DNA of 64,000 bases from Haliea alexandrii. GTDB taxonomy: Bacteria; Pseudomonadota; Gammaproteobacteria; Pseudomonadales; Halieaceae. Under the pieces are notes generated by a model that worked only from the letters and a program-made list of their open reading frames with translations, had not been told where the DNA came from and did not search any database. Location: the NCBI RefSeq assembly GCF_003719295.1, contig NZ_RFLW01000003.1, positions 124,001 through 188,000 on the forward strand. Reading direction: 5' to 3'. Both the position numbers and the translations under genes were made by a program. This document shows positions 8,274 to 17,752 of the stretch, piece by piece. Position 1 is the stretch's first letter; the number at the start of each line of letters is the position of its first letter.

Positions 8274-10190
8274 TTAGCGACGCGTGGCGTCGAGCAGGGT
8301 CTGGAACACGGTGTCCGCCACGGAAATCACCTGCGCTGCGGCCTGGTAGGCCTGCTGGAAGCGCAACAGGTCGGCGGCTTCTTCATCCAGGTTGACCCCC
8401 TGCACGCTATCGCGGGCGGAAATCGCCTGCTGCAGCAAGGTGGATTCCGCATCGGCGGCGGCGCTGGCCTGACGGCTGCTCACGGCGACATCCGCCACCA
8501 GGCCGGCATAGCTGTCCTGATAGCTGGCGGTACCGCCATCCAGGGTTTGCGCGGTTTGCAGGGCACCCAGGGCCAGCGCATTGCGGTTATCGCCGCTGCC
8601 ATCGGTGTTGTTGGCAATACTCAGCGTGTCGCCAGCGGTGGGCGTGCCGCCCAGCTCAAAACTCAGGCCGCCCAGGGTCACGGCGATGCCGCCGCTGTCA
8701 GTGGCCGGGTTGTAGGCAATGGGCCCACCGGCGCTACCCGCCACATCGTAGCCGGGCACGCCCACGCCCAGCGCGTCCGGGTTGAAGGTCAGCGTGATGG
8801 CGCCGCCCAATGGCAGGCCGGCGGCATCATCTACGGACAGCGCCGACAGACCGGCGTCGCCGAGGTTCGCGCTGCCGACACTGCTGCGCACGGGGCTGGC
8901 GGCGGCGAAGTCCGCCGCGTTGGTAATTTCCAGCGCGAACAGGTTGGCGCCCTGCCCCACAGGCTGGATAAGGAAGCTGTCACCCGCTGCCGCTGTGCCG
9001 CTGATGGCAATGTCGACACCGTCCACGGTAAATGTGGGGCCGGCGCCGGTCTGGCTGGCGCCCGTCTGTTCGTTGCGCAAGGTCCACTGGGTGCCATCGA
9101 AACTGATACGGTAGTCGGCGCCGGTAAGCGCGCTCACATCACCCAGGCTGGCGCTGACGGTGGCGGCACCGGTGTTGCCAGAGGAGGCGGCCACGGCGGG
9201 CTCCAGCGGGCGGAAAAAGTTGCCGCCGAGCTGGCCATTGAGATCCATGCCCCGGCTGTGCTGTTCGTTGAACGTGGCGGCAATGCCGGCCGCCAGCAGG
9301 CCGAGCTCATTGCGGGTGCTGTCCAGCACACCGCCGCGGAACGACAGCGCCGCCCCCAGCTCGCCGCCCGTCAGGAAGCGGCCAATGTCGGTGCTGGAGG
9401 CAAGGCCGGCGATGCCCACATTCAACCGCGTGGCGTCGAAGGGGTCGCGAAAGGTCTGCAGCTCACTGGCGGTAAAGCCCACCACCAGCGCCTGACCATT
9501 GCCCACCAGCACGTTGATGGCGCCGTCTTCCTGCGTGACGGTGGTCACCCCCACTTTTTCCGCCAGGCGGTTGATGGCCTGGTCGCGCGCGTCCAGCAGG
9601 TCGTTCGGTGGCTGGCCGCCGGTTGCCGTGGTGGCGCGCACCACCTGCTCGTTGAGGGAGGCGATATTGCTGGCCAGGGCATTGATGTCTTTCACCGTGG
9701 TGGTGATGCGCTGGCTGACTTCACTGTTGAGGCTGCGCAGCTGGGTGTCCAGCGCCTGAAAGCGCCCCGCCAGCTCACTGGCCTCGCCCAACAGCACCTT
9801 GCGCTCGGGAATGGAGCCCGGGTTATTGGCTACATCCTGCAGGGCGCCAAAAAAGCCCTCAATGCCCGGGGCGATACCCACAGACGGGTCCGCCAGCAGG
9901 TTGTCGATGCGGGAAGTCAGGCCGCTCAGGGTGCTGAAACCGGCACTGGAGGAGCTGCGGCTGCGTACGTCCTGGGCAAGAAACTGGTCGTAACTGCGGG
10001 TGATGGAGTCCACCTTGACCCCGGTGCCCAGGAATCCCGCACCGGTCGCCTCGGGCGGCAGGGTGGCAAAGTCCACCCGCTGCCGGCTGTAACCCGCGGT
10101 ATTCACGTTGGCGATATTCTGGCCGGTCGTCGACAGTGCCCGCTGCAGTGACAGCAGCGCGGACGTCCCAATGTTCAGCAGATCTGCCAC
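8274..10190 (-). CDS. flgK: FlgK hook-associated protein 1
   Basis: FlgK is the first junction protein on the hook. The 638-residue protein opens with the rod/hook motif (MADLLNIGTSALLSLQRALS, then GQNIANVNTAGYSRQRVDF) and ends with the D0 helix containing NLDEEAADLLRFQQAYQAAA. About residues 330-540 are Ala/Gly/Asp-rich surface domains, which makes it longer than the 547-residue Salmonella protein. The start is GTG at 10190 with GAGG upstream. It is directly downstream of flgJ. Confidence 0.96.
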   Translation of the reverse strand: MADLLNIGTSALLSLQRALSTTGQNIANVNTAGYSRQRVDFATLPPEATGAGFLGTGVKVDSITRSYDQFLAQDVRSRSSSSAGFSTLSGLTSRIDNLLADPSVGIAPGIEGFFGALQDVANNPGSIPERKVLLGEASELAGRFQALDTQLRSLNSEVSQRITTTVKDINALASNIASLNEQVVRATTATGGQPPNDLLDARDQAINRLAEKVGVTTVTQEDGAINVLVGNGQALVVGFTASELQTFRDPFDATRLNVGIAGLASSTDIGRFLTGGELGAALSFRGGVLDSTRNELGLLAAGIAATFNEQHSRGMDLNGQLGGNFFRPLEPAVAASSGNTGAATVSASLGDVSALTGADYRISFDGTQWTLRNEQTGASQTGAGPTFTVDGVDIAISGTAAAGDSFLIQPVGQGANLFALEITNAADFAAASPVRSSVGSANLGDAGLSALSVDDAAGLPLGGAITLTFNPDALGVGVPGYDVAGSAGGPIAYNPATDSGGIAVTLGGLSFELGGTPTAGDTLSIANNTDGSGDNRNALALGALQTAQTLDGGTASYQDSYAGLVADVAVSSRQASAAADAESTLLQQAISARDSVQGVNLDEEAADLLRFQQAYQAAAQVISVADTVFQTLLDATRR

Positions 10191-10209
10191 GGTGAGCCTC
10201 GCTCGGGGT

Positions 10210-11253
10210 TCAAGCGGCCTCAGGCCGCATGTCTGATTGTGATGGCGGCAGCTGCGCGGAATTCTTTAGCTCCGCCACGGTGTCTGCCACGGTGCCGCGC
10301 TGCAGGATTGCCAGGATCTTGTCGGCATAGGCCGGGTCGGTGGCATAGCCGGCGGCCTGCAATTCACGCAGGTAGGCCTCGGGCTCGGCCGCACTGGCCA
10401 GCGCATCCTGGTAGCGGGGCGCACTGCGAATCAGGTCGACATAATCGGCAAAGGAATCCGCCGGGGAGTCGTACACGCGAAAGGCCGCGCGCTCAAGGCG
10501 AGCCGCCGCGCCGTCGTACTCCACGGTCTGCACACGGGTGACGGGGCCCTGCCAGCCGCTTCCGGCCTTGATATTGAACAGGTTGTGGCTGCTACCGGCG
10601 GCAGCGGGCAGTGCGCGCTGGCCCCAACCCGTCTCCAGCGCTGCCTGCGCAATCAGCACCGCCGGGTCCACGCCCAGCTCCGCCGCCGCCGGTTCGGCCA
10701 GAGGCCACAGCTCACGTACAAACGCTTCGGGGGGCGTGGGTGCGGCCGGCGGTCCACCGGCGGCGGCCAGTGGCGGCTGCGCCGGGGATGGCTGCTGCCC
10801 TGAAGACTGAGTAGAAGCAGGTTCAGCCGCAAGCGCCGCGCCGGTAGCGACCGGTGTGCTGCCGTAACGCGCCGACGGCATCGCCAGGCCCTGCTGACCA
10901 CCCTGCGGCGGCACCACCGCCTGCGCACCCCCGGATTCCGCAGCGCCCCCTACCGCGCCCGCCGCCTGCAGCTGCTCCACCAGCACCTGGGCCAAACCCA
11001 GGCCGCCGTGATCCGCAAGGTCCACCGACAGCTGCTGGTCGAACATCTGCTGCCAGCTCTTCAGCTGGCTGCTGTTGAACAGGCCGCCTTCGGGCGTGGC
11101 ATCGCGCATGGATTTCAGCATCTGCTGCACGAAAATCGCTTCGAACTGCCGCGCCACCGGCTCCACCGCGGATGCCGCATCGTTGCGCGCATCGCGGCGC
11201 AGGGCGGCGAGGCCGCTGAAGTCGTGGTAAAGAGAAGCCTGTGCCGCCTGCAT
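10210..11253 (-). CDS. flgJ: FlgJ rod-capping protein with peptidoglycan hydrolase domain
   Basis: FlgJ caps the growing rod and opens the peptidoglycan for it. Residues about 25-95 are the rod-binding domain (VARQFEAIFVQQMLKSMRDA). A Gln/Ala/Pro-rich linker follows to about residue 175. The C-terminal glucosaminidase domain (about 178-325) has the catalytic Glu in AALETGWGQR and the conserved HNLFNIKAG segment. The dual-domain architecture is the beta/gammaproteobacterial type. The gene follows flgI by 9 bases and ends 19 bases before flgK. Confidence 0.96.
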   Translation of the reverse strand: MQAAQASLYHDFSGLAALRRDARNDAASAVEPVARQFEAIFVQQMLKSMRDATPEGGLFNSSQLKSWQQMFDQQLSVDLADHGGLGLAQVLVEQLQAAGAVGGAAESGGAQAVVPPQGGQQGLAMPSARYGSTPVATGAALAAEPASTQSSGQQPSPAQPPLAAAGGPPAAPTPPEAFVRELWPLAEPAAAELGVDPAVLIAQAALETGWGQRALPAAAGSSHNLFNIKAGSGWQGPVTRVQTVEYDGAAARLERAAFRVYDSPADSFADYVDLIRSAPRYQDALASAAEPEAYLRELQAAGYATDPAYADKILAILQRGTVADTVAELKNSAQLPPSQSDMRPEAA

Positions 11254-11262
11254 CAGAAGCGC

Positions 11263-12378
11263 CTAGATCACAATCAACTGGGCACGCAGGGCACCCGCCT
11301 GCTGCAGTGCTTCCAGGATCGCGATGAGGTCACCCGGGGCAGCGCCCACACGGTTCACCGCGGTCACCAGTTCCTGCAGCGTGATGCCGGCATCCAGCAG
11401 GAACATGCGCGCATCCTCCTGCTCCGCAGCCACTTCGGAGTCCGGTGCGACCACGGTTTCACCCACGCGCGAAAACGGTCCAGGCTGGCTCACGCCGATA
11501 TCTTCCGACACCGTGACCACCAGATTGCCGTGCGCCACTGCGGCGGTCTCTACCCGCACCTCGCTGCCAATCACGATGGTGCCGCTGCGCGAGTTGACCA
11601 CCACCCGGGCAGGCGCCGCGGCCGGATCAACCTGCAGGTTCTCGACAATCGACAGAAACGCCACGCGGTCCGCCAGCTCGGCGGGCGCTTGTACTTCGAT
11701 GGACACGGCGTCCAGCGGCTGTGCGGTGCCCACGCCCAGGGCCGCATTGATCGACCCGGCCACGCGTTGGGCGGTGGTGAAGTCCGCGGAGTTCAGGTTC
11801 ATGATCAGTGTCGGCGCCGTGGCAAAGGGGCTGTCGACCGTGCGCTCGACGGTGGCGCCGTTGGGTATGCGGCCGGAGCTGGTGGCGTTCACCGTCACCC
11901 GCGAACCGTCCGCGCCTTCCGCACCGAAGCCGCTGACCAACAGGGAGCCCTGCGCGAGGGCGTAGGTTTCCCCATTCACCGCTTTCAATGGCGTCATCAG
12001 CAAGGTGCCGCCGCGCAGGCTTTTGGCGTTGCCGAGTGACGACACCGTCACGTCAATGGTCTGCCCTGGCTTGGCAAAGGCCGGCAGATCCGCATGCACC
12101 ATCACCGCGGCCACGTTGGTCAGCTGCGGGTTTACATTCGCAGGAATATTCACTCCCAGTTCCGCCAGCATGCTTTTCAGGCTCTGGATGGTAAACGGGG
12201 CCTGGATGGTCTGGTCACCACTGCCGTCCAGGCCCACCACCAGACCGTAACCGATCAGTTGGTTGCTGCGCACACCGTTGACGCTGGCAATGTCCTTGAT
12301 GCGCTCGGCGCTGGCGGAGGTGGAGAGCAGCAGCGCAAGCAACAGCGGGGAAAGACGAGTCCAGAGTAGCGTTAACAT
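11263..12378 (-). CDS. flgI: FlgI flagellar P-ring protein
   Basis: Periplasmic subunit of the P ring in the peptidoglycan layer. The 371-residue precursor has a Sec signal peptide (about residues 1-24, cleavage after ASA), then the mature FlgI opening [20 protein letters not shown] and [13 protein letters not shown]. The C-terminus [10 protein letters not shown] is family-typical. Length agrees with the family. It sits between flgH and flgJ. Confidence 0.97.
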   Translation of the reverse strand: MLTLLWTRLSPLLLALLLSTSASAERIKDIASVNGVRSNQLIGYGLVVGLDGSGDQTIQAPFTIQSLKSMLAELGVNIPANVNPQLTNVAAVMVHADLPAFAKPGQTIDVTVSSLGNAKSLRGGTLLMTPLKAVNGETYALAQGSLLVSGFGAEGADGSRVTVNATSSGRIPNGATVERTVDSPFATAPTLIMNLNSADFTTAQRVAGSINAALGVGTAQPLDAVSIEVQAPAELADRVAFLSIVENLQVDPAAAPARVVVNSRSGTIVIGSEVRVETAAVAHGNLVVTVSEDIGVSQPGPFSRVGETVVAPDSEVAAEQEDARMFLLDAGITLQELVTAVNRVGAAPGDLIAILEALQQAGALRAQLIVI

Positions 12379-12387
12379 CAGCGTGCC

Positions 12388-13074
12388 TCAGAAAGGAACC
12401 AGCGGGCTCATAAAGAACCGGGTGAGCCACCCGGGCGTGTTGGTTTCCTGACTGACGCCGGTGCCGCTGTAGGAGATGCGCGCGTCGGCAATCAGGGTAG
12501 AGGAAATGGTGTTGGTAGGGCTCAGGTCCTCGGGGCGGATAATGCCGCGCAGGCGAATGTACTCGTCGCCCTGGTTGATATTGATCCACTTCTCGCCCTG
12601 GATATACAGGTTCCCGTTCGGCAACACCTGCGCCACCTGCACCGCGATGGCGCCGCGCAGGCTATTGCTCTGACCCAGCGCCGCTTCACCGGAGAAAGCG
12701 CTGGCGCCGTTGATATCCACGCCCAAGTTATAGCGCCCATTCACGGTAACCGGCTGACCGAACACGGTGGGGCTGGTGAGGTTGATCTCACTGCTTTTAT
12801 CCAGCTCGGTGTCGCTGCTCTTGCTGCCGGTCGTGGCTTCCACCAGCACCACGCTGACGATGTCCCCTACCTGCACTGCGCGGGTATCGGTGAACAGCGC
12901 CAGGCCACTGGAGGGCAGGAATACACCGCCGTTGCCGGGTGGTTGCGGCAGTTGCGAGTAGTCTATCGGGTCCACCGGGCCATACAGCTCGTGGCTCTTC
13001 TCGGGCACCCCGCCACAGCCGGCCAGGGCCAACAGGGCAGTTGCCAGCAGCACACACTTGAAGGAAGCGTACAC
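12388..13074 (-). CDS. flgH: FlgH flagellar L-ring lipoprotein
   Basis: Outer-membrane ring subunit. The signal peptide ends in the lipobox LALAGC, so the mature protein is an N-acylated lipoprotein. The core contains GLALFTDTRAVQVGDIVSV, LPNGNLYIQGEKWI and EYIRLRGIIRPEDLSP, all family landmarks. I chose GTG at 13074, which has AAGAGG five bases upstream; GTG at 13080 is two codons earlier but sits too close to that site. It starts 9 bases after flgG. Confidence 0.96.
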   Translation of the reverse strand: MYASFKCVLLATALLALAGCGGVPEKSHELYGPVDPIDYSQLPQPPGNGGVFLPSSGLALFTDTRAVQVGDIVSVVLVEATTGSKSSDTELDKSSEINLTSPTVFGQPVTVNGRYNLGVDINGASAFSGEAALGQSNSLRGAIAVQVAQVLPNGNLYIQGEKWININQGDEYIRLRGIIRPEDLSPTNTISSTLIADARISYSGTGVSQETNTPGWLTRFFMSPLVPF

Positions 13075-13083
13075 AGTCACCTC

Positions 13084-13869
13084 TTACAGATTGTTGGAGA
13101 CGAACTGGAGCATCTGGTCAGCGGTGGAGATGGCCTTGGAGTTCATCTCGTAGGCGCGCTGGGTTTCAATCATGTTCACCAGCTCTTCCACCACGTTGAC
13201 GTTGGAGCTTTCGACATAACCCTGCACCACCGTGCCCAGGCCGTTGATACCCGGGTTGCCCGGCTGCGGCGCACCGCTGGCACCGGATTCCACCAGCAGG
13301 TTCTCGCCGCGGGCCTGCAGCCCCGCCGGGTTGATGAAGTCAGTCAGCTGGATGTTGCCCACCTGGCTCACCGCCGCACTGCCCGGCACCGTCACCGAGA
13401 CTGTGCCGTCGCCACCGATGCTGATGGAGGTGGCGTTCTGGGGAATGGTGATCGGCGGTTGCAGCTGGTAGCCGGCGGACGTCACCACAATGCCCTGATC
13501 ATTGATTTGCAGAGAGCCGTCGCGGGTGTAGCCCTGGGTCCCGTCCGGCAGCAGGATCTCGAAAAAGCCGCGGCCCTGAATGGCCAGGTCCAGCGAGTTG
13601 TCGGTTTTGGTCAGGTTGCCCTGGGTGAACAGCTTCTCGGTCGCCACCACCCGGGTGCCGGTGCCGATCTGCAGGCCCGAGGGCAGCAGCGTGTCCTGCG
13701 AGGACTGCGCGCCGACCTGACGCACGTTCTGGTACACCAGGTCCTCGAAGATGGCGCGGCTGCGCTTGAAACCGGTGGTGCCGACGTTCGCCAGGTTGTT
13801 AGCAATGGTCGACATGCGCGTCTGCTGCGCGTCGAGGCCGGTCTTGGAAATCCACAGTGACTGTGACAT
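13084..13869 (-). CDS. flgG: FlgG distal rod protein
   Basis: Subunit of the distal rod. The 261-residue length is normal. The N-terminus [20 protein letters not shown] with [16 protein letters not shown] and the C-terminus [18 protein letters not shown] with [18 protein letters not shown] are diagnostic for FlgG. It lies between flgF (13-base gap) and flgH. Confidence 0.97.
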   Translation of the reverse strand: MSQSLWISKTGLDAQQTRMSTIANNLANVGTTGFKRSRAIFEDLVYQNVRQVGAQSSQDTLLPSGLQIGTGTRVVATEKLFTQGNLTKTDNSLDLAIQGRGFFEILLPDGTQGYTRDGSLQINDQGIVVTSAGYQLQPPITIPQNATSISIGGDGTVSVTVPGSAAVSQVGNIQLTDFINPAGLQARGENLLVESGASGAPQPGNPGINGLGTVVQGYVESSNVNVVEELVNMIETQRAYEMNSKAISTADQMLQFVSNNL

Positions 13870-13881
13870 GGCCTGAATTCC

Positions 13882-14622
13882 TTATTCGAGTCGCATTAAT
13901 TGGGTTGACGCCGTGTCCAGCTCCTGAGCGGTGGACATCATGCGCACATGCATTTCGTATTGCCGGGACAGCTCGATCATCTGCACCATCGCGGACACCG
14001 GGTTGACGTTGCTGGACTCCAGCATGCCGGAAGCCAGGCGCACGTCCGCGGCGGGTTCGGAGGCCAGCCCATCATCCAGGCGCAGCAGTCCGTCAGCGCC
14101 CTTGTCGATTTGCTCCGCCGGCGGGTTCACCAGCTTGATGCGGTCGAGCACGGCCACCGCATTGATCTGCTCGCCCAGCGGCACAATGGACACCGTGCCA
14201 TCGGCACCGACGGTCAGCGAGCTGAAGGGGGGCAGCGCTATGGGCCCGCGCTCGCCGAGTACCGGCTGCCCCGCGCCGTTGAGCAGTTGACCGAAGGCAT
14301 CCACCCGCAGGTCACCGCGTCGGGTGAGCGCCTCGGTGCCATCCGGTGCCTGCACCGCCATCCAGCCTTCGCCGACAATGGCCACGTCCAGGTCGCGCCC
14401 GGTTTGCTCGAGGCTGCCCGGTGCCAGGTCCGTGCCCTTGCGCTTCTCGATGGTGTACACGCGGCTGTCGACGCCCACACCGTCGAGGTAGCGGCTTTCC
14501 GCACTCACCATGTCGGCCTTGAAGCCGGGCGTTGAAGCGTTGGCCAGGTTGTGGCTGTTGGCGGCCTGCGCCAGCATCATTTCCTGGGCACCAGAGGCGG
14601 CGATGTAGACGAAATGGTCCAT
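13882..14622 (-). CDS. flgF: FlgF proximal rod protein
   Basis: Rod subunit of 246 residues, the usual size. It has the start MDHFVYIAASGAQEMMLAQA, NSHNLANASTPGFKADMVSA, and the end LESSNVNPVSAMVQMIELSR with QYEMHVRMMSTAQELD. The ATG is 20 bases after the flgE stop. Exported without a cleaved signal through the flagellar apparatus. Confidence 0.96.
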   Translation of the reverse strand: MDHFVYIAASGAQEMMLAQAANSHNLANASTPGFKADMVSAESRYLDGVGVDSRVYTIEKRKGTDLAPGSLEQTGRDLDVAIVGEGWMAVQAPDGTEALTRRGDLRVDAFGQLLNGAGQPVLGERGPIALPPFSSLTVGADGTVSIVPLGEQINAVAVLDRIKLVNPPAEQIDKGADGLLRLDDGLASEPAADVRLASGMLESSNVNPVSAMVQMIELSRQYEMHVRMMSTAQELDTASTQLMRLE

Positions 14623-14641
14623 CAGTCAGGCTCGGCGTAAC

Positions 14642-15907
14642 TTAGCGCAGGTTGATCACGGTCTGGGTGACCGCGTCTTCCGCCTGAATCACCTGCGCAT
14701 TGGCCTGGAAGTTGCGCTGGGCAATGATCAGGTCCACCAGCTGGGCGGTAATTTCCACGTTGGATTCCTCCAGCGCCGCCGACTGGATTACCCCCAGGCC
14801 AGAGGTGCCCGGTGCACCCACGTTCGAAGGCCCCGAGGCGAAGGTTTCCACCCAGTTGGTGTCGCCAATGGGCTGCAGGCCGTTGGGGTTGTTGAAGTTG
14901 GCCAGGGCAATTTGCGCGAGTGCGCGCGACTCGCCGTTGGTAAAGCGGGCAAAGGCGATGCCCGTGGAGTCAATCTCCAGCCCGCGCAGCTGGCCCGCGG
15001 AGAAGCCATCCTGCACCACGCTGCTCACCGCGAAGGGCGTACCGAACTGCGTAGTGTCAGAGAGCGACACCGTGATGTCCTGCGGGTCGGCACCCGTGCC
15101 AGCACCGGCTGCGTTGAGGGGCTGCCAGCCGGTGATGCTCACTTCGACCGGCAGGGTCAGTGGGTCGAACTGACCATTCGACTGGAAGGTCAGTGTATCC
15201 GGGCCGGAGGTCGTCACCCCGTCGACCAGTGAGTGCACTTCCCACTCGTTGGGCGTTGCAGTCTTGACGAAGTAGAGGCTTAGCACGTGCGGATTACCCA
15301 GGCCATCGTACACCGTGGTTGACGTGGTGGCGTTGAAAGAGCTGGGGTCCGGCGCCGTGGGTGGCGCGGCAAACGCATCAAACGGGCCGCCAAAGGGCAC
15401 TGTCGGTGGCACTTCGCGCGAATCCAGGTTGGAGGTGAGATCCACCAGCCCGGTCGGATTCGGATCCAGCAGGGAGGTGTCGATCTGGATGTCACCCAGC
15501 TGACCGGTCACGTCGCCCGCGGCGTTCACCTGAAAGCCCTGCAGGCGCGAGCCCGCATTGCTCACCACAAAGCCCTCGCGATCCACCTTGAAGTTGCCCG
15601 CACGGGTGTACTGCAGCGCGCCGTCCACACTCAGCTGGTAGAAGCCGCCGCCGCTGATGGCCAGGTCCAGAGCGTTATCGGTGAAACTGATATTGCCCTG
15701 GCCGAACTCCTGCGTCACCGCAGACAGGCTCACGCCCTTGCCGATGGCATTGCCCCCGGCGCCGAGCAGGCTGGTGGCAAACACGTCCGCAAATTCGGCG
15801 CGGGATGTTTTATAGCCCACCGTCGAGGCATTGGCGATGTTGTTACTGATGACATTCAGGTCTGCAGTCGCAGCGTTAATGCCCGAAATTGCTGTATCAA
15901 AGGCCAT
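14642..15907 (-). CDS. flgE: FlgE flagellar hook protein
   Basis: Hook subunit, 421 residues, comparable to the Salmonella and Pseudomonas proteins. N-terminal MAFDTAISGINAATADLNVI and NNIANASTVGYKTSRAEFAD, C-terminal ALEESNVEITAQLVDLIIAQ with NFQANAQVIQAEDAVTQTVI. The start is preceded by CCAGGAGAGAGACA. A strong stem-loop lies in the gap before it. Confidence 0.97.
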   Translation of the reverse strand: MAFDTAISGINAATADLNVISNNIANASTVGYKTSRAEFADVFATSLLGAGGNAIGKGVSLSAVTQEFGQGNISFTDNALDLAISGGGFYQLSVDGALQYTRAGNFKVDREGFVVSNAGSRLQGFQVNAAGDVTGQLGDIQIDTSLLDPNPTGLVDLTSNLDSREVPPTVPFGGPFDAFAAPPTAPDPSSFNATTSTTVYDGLGNPHVLSLYFVKTATPNEWEVHSLVDGVTTSGPDTLTFQSNGQFDPLTLPVEVSITGWQPLNAAGAGTGADPQDITVSLSDTTQFGTPFAVSSVVQDGFSAGQLRGLEIDSTGIAFARFTNGESRALAQIALANFNNPNGLQPIGDTNWVETFASGPSNVGAPGTSGLGVIQSAALEESNVEITAQLVDLIIAQRNFQANAQVIQAEDAVTQTVINLR

Positions 15908-15939
15908 TGTCTCTCTCCTGGCTCAACACACTGACTGGC

Positions 15940-15959
15940 GTGCACCCCACCGGGTGCAC
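15940..15959. other. stem-loop between flgD and flgE
   Basis: GTGCACCC and GGGTGCAC form a perfect 8-base stem with a 4-base loop in the 56-base gap between the flgD stop and flgE start. No T-run follows. It is placed to protect or process the downstream flgE message, which must be made in excess. Confidence 0.5.
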
Positions 15960-15963
15960 ACCG

Positions 15964-16671
15964 TTATAAAATGCTCTTGACCGCGCTCATGCCCACGGTC
16001 TGGCCATTGCCCAGGTTGAGGGCAACATCGCCGGAACCGGCGGCGATCGCCACGGACTCCACGCGCTGGTGGGCGTACACCGGCACGGTGGTAGACACCC
16101 CACCTATCAGCGCCTCCACGGACACGCGATACTGGCCCGCTTCCAACTGCTCGCCGCTGCCATCGCGGCCATCCCACTGCACCCGGAAGTCGGCATCCAC
16201 ACCGGGCGGCAACGCGGCGCTGTACACCAGCCGGCCACTCATATCCTGCACAAACAGGGTTGCCGCCGTGGCACTGCCGTCAAAGGCGACCGTGGCATCG
16301 AGAGCCAGCGCGGGTTCAGCGCCTTCACCTTCAGCGCTCCCTGCAACCGGCCGCAACAACCCCACATTGCCTTCCGTGACCACATCGCGGCCGACCAGAT
16401 TCGCCGCCTGCAGGGCCTGGCTACCGGTCATTGCCGATGCCAGGCCACCGAAGCCGCTGTTCAGGTCCTGAATGCCGGATACGGTGCCGAACTGTGCCAG
16501 CTGGCCCATGAAATCCATGTTGTCCAGCGGCTTGGTCGGGTCCTGGTTCTTCAGTTGCGCCACCATCAGCGTCAGGAACTCTTCGGAGCCCATATCCTCG
16601 ACCGAGCTGCTCTGGCGCTGGGTCGCTTCTGGCTGCGGAAACAGTTCGTTAATGCCGGCAAGCGTGCTCAT
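15964..16671 (-). CDS. flgD: FlgD hook-capping protein
   Basis: Scaffold at the tip of the growing hook. 235 residues. The N-terminal export and capping region contains the conserved EEFLTLMVAQLKNQDPTKPL and MDFMGQLAQFGTVSGIQDLN segments. The C-terminal half is the FlgD Tudor/FnIII part, containing QWDGRDGSGEQLEAGQYRVS. Position between flgC and flgE is normal. Confidence 0.96.
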   Translation of the reverse strand: MSTLAGINELFPQPEATQRQSSSVEDMGSEEFLTLMVAQLKNQDPTKPLDNMDFMGQLAQFGTVSGIQDLNSGFGGLASAMTGSQALQAANLVGRDVVTEGNVGLLRPVAGSAEGEGAEPALALDATVAFDGSATAATLFVQDMSGRLVYSAALPPGVDADFRVQWDGRDGSGEQLEAGQYRVSVEALIGGVSTTVPVYAHQRVESVAIAAGSGDVALNLGNGQTVGMSAVKSIL

Positions 16672-16689
16672 CTGTGCAATCCTCTGTGG

Positions 16690-17109
16690 TTATCGGCCCA
16701 GCGTGATGGTGCGCTGGATCAGTTGCTTGGCCGTGTTCATCGCCTCGATGCTGCTCTGGTAGGAGCGTGAGGCGGAGATCATGTTGGCCATCTCATCCAC
16801 CGGGTTGATGTTCGAGCGGTAGATGTAGCCCTCTTCATTGGCCAACGGGTGGGAGGGCGAGAACTCCTGCCGCGGTGGCAACTTCGACTGATAGATCTCG
16901 GCGACACGCACCCCCTCAGCCGCGCCATCCCCACCGCCAAAACTGTCCTGCAGCATGGTCTGGAAAACCGGGTAGCGCGCCTGATAGGCCCCTTCCGGTG
17001 TGCTGCTGACCACCTGGGAGTTGGCCAGGTTGCTGGAGATGGTGTTGAGCCGCACGCTTTGCGCTTCAAGTGCCGAGGCGGATACCGCCATGATGTTGAA
17101 CAGGCTCAT
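16690..17109 (-). CDS. flgC: FlgC proximal rod protein
   Basis: Rod subunit of 139 residues with MSLFNIMAVSASALEAQSVR, NTISSNLANSQVVSSTPEGA and the C-terminal RSNINPVDEMANMISASRSY. The ATG lies two bases past the flgB stop, so the two are translationally close. Confidence 0.97.
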   Translation of the reverse strand: MSLFNIMAVSASALEAQSVRLNTISSNLANSQVVSSTPEGAYQARYPVFQTMLQDSFGGGDGAAEGVRVAEIYQSKLPPRQEFSPSHPLANEEGYIYRSNINPVDEMANMISASRSYQSSIEAMNTAKQLIQRTITLGR

Positions 17110-17111
17110 GC

Positions 17112-17501
17112 TTATTCGCCCCGGATCGCGCGCTGGGTGGACTTGATGCGGCTGTCCAGAATGGTCAGGCTGGCCTGGTAGCGGATGGCGTTATCCATGA
17201 ACTCGGCGTGCTCGCGCTGGGCATCCACGGTGTTGCCGTCCAGTGAGGGCTGGTTCGGCACCCGATACAGCAGGGGCTGGTCCGCGCCGTTCATGCCGCC
17301 GTTGGCATCGAGGTGGCGGGCATGAGTGCGCCGCAGCCCACCAGCGGTCGCCGTTTGCATGGCTGCGGCGAAATCGATGTCACGCGCCTTGTAGCCGGGC
17401 GTATCCTGGTTCGCCAGATTCGCCGCAATCAGCTCCAGCCGCTGCGAGCGCAGGGCCATCGCCTGCCCACTCATGCCAAATACCCGGTCGGTAAAACTCA
17501 T
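17112..17501 (-). CDS. flgB: FlgB proximal rod protein
   Basis: First gene of the long flg operon. The 129-residue protein has MSFTDRVFGMSGQAMALRSQ, ANLANQDTPGYKARDIDFAA and a C-terminal IRYQASLTILDSRIKSTQRA helix. ATG at 17501 has AGAGGAG nine bases upstream; the longer reading from 17537 would cover most of the leader. Transcribed from the sigma-54 promoter at 17553-17568 and divergent from flgA. Confidence 0.96.
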   Translation of the reverse strand: MSFTDRVFGMSGQAMALRSQRLELIAANLANQDTPGYKARDIDFAAAMQTATAGGLRRTHARHLDANGGMNGADQPLLYRVPNQPSLDGNTVDAQREHAEFMDNAIRYQASLTILDSRIKSTQRAIRGE

Positions 17502-17552
17502 GCTCAATTGCTCCTCTGTGCCCTGTGCATACAACATCTGCGGGAGATACCT

Positions 17553-17568
17553 ATCAGGAACCGTGCCA
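17553..17568 (-). promoter_or_regulatory. sigma-54 promoter of flgB
   Basis: Minus strand TGGCACGGTTCCTGAT. The -24 block TGGCACG is perfect; the -12 block reads CTGA instead of TTGC, with correct spacing. Predicted start near 17542 gives a 41-base leader. It mirrors the flgA promoter, sharing GGTTCCTG. Confidence 0.75.
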
Positions 17569-17581
17569 ACAGAAAAATAGC

Positions 17582-17702
17582 TAACAAATACAATAGGTTA
17601 TAATATTTCCCGAGCGCCATTGGAGCCGCTTCGACAGCCCCCTTGCCGCCTGAGCGGCAAGAATTGCCGCCCTCCCCTGCGCCGGACGTCGCCGCCAGCA
17701 CG
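17582..17702. other. divergent flgB/flgA control region
   Basis: The region between the two sigma-54 promoters is AT-rich near flgB (TTATAATATT around 17598-17607) and carries a perfect 7-base stem-loop, TTGCCGC and GCGGCAA, at 17643-17660 near flgA. No GTCA-N6-TGAC FleQ-type box was seen here. Enhancer sites for FlrC or FlrA are expected but cannot be picked by eye. Confidence 0.4.
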
Positions 17703-17718
17703 TGGCATGGTTCCTGCT
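17703..17718 (+). promoter_or_regulatory. sigma-54 promoter of flgA
   Basis: TGGCATGGTTCCTGCT. It matches TGGCACG-N4-TTGCW except at two positions, with exact GG-GC register. Predicted start near 17729, 24 bases before the flgA ATG. Confidence 0.8.
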
Positions 17719-17752
17719 TTACATCTCACCGACCGTACTTTTGGGAGGCATC

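Noticed and set aside
8247-10151. 634-codon plus-strand open frame opposite flgK
   Set aside because: Composition is Gly/Gln/His-rich antisense of flgK with no motif, and flgK is certain.
17582-17702. FleQ box in the flgB/flgA region
   Set aside because: I searched for GTCA-N6-TGAC and found none; only the sigma-54 promoters and a hairpin are supported.
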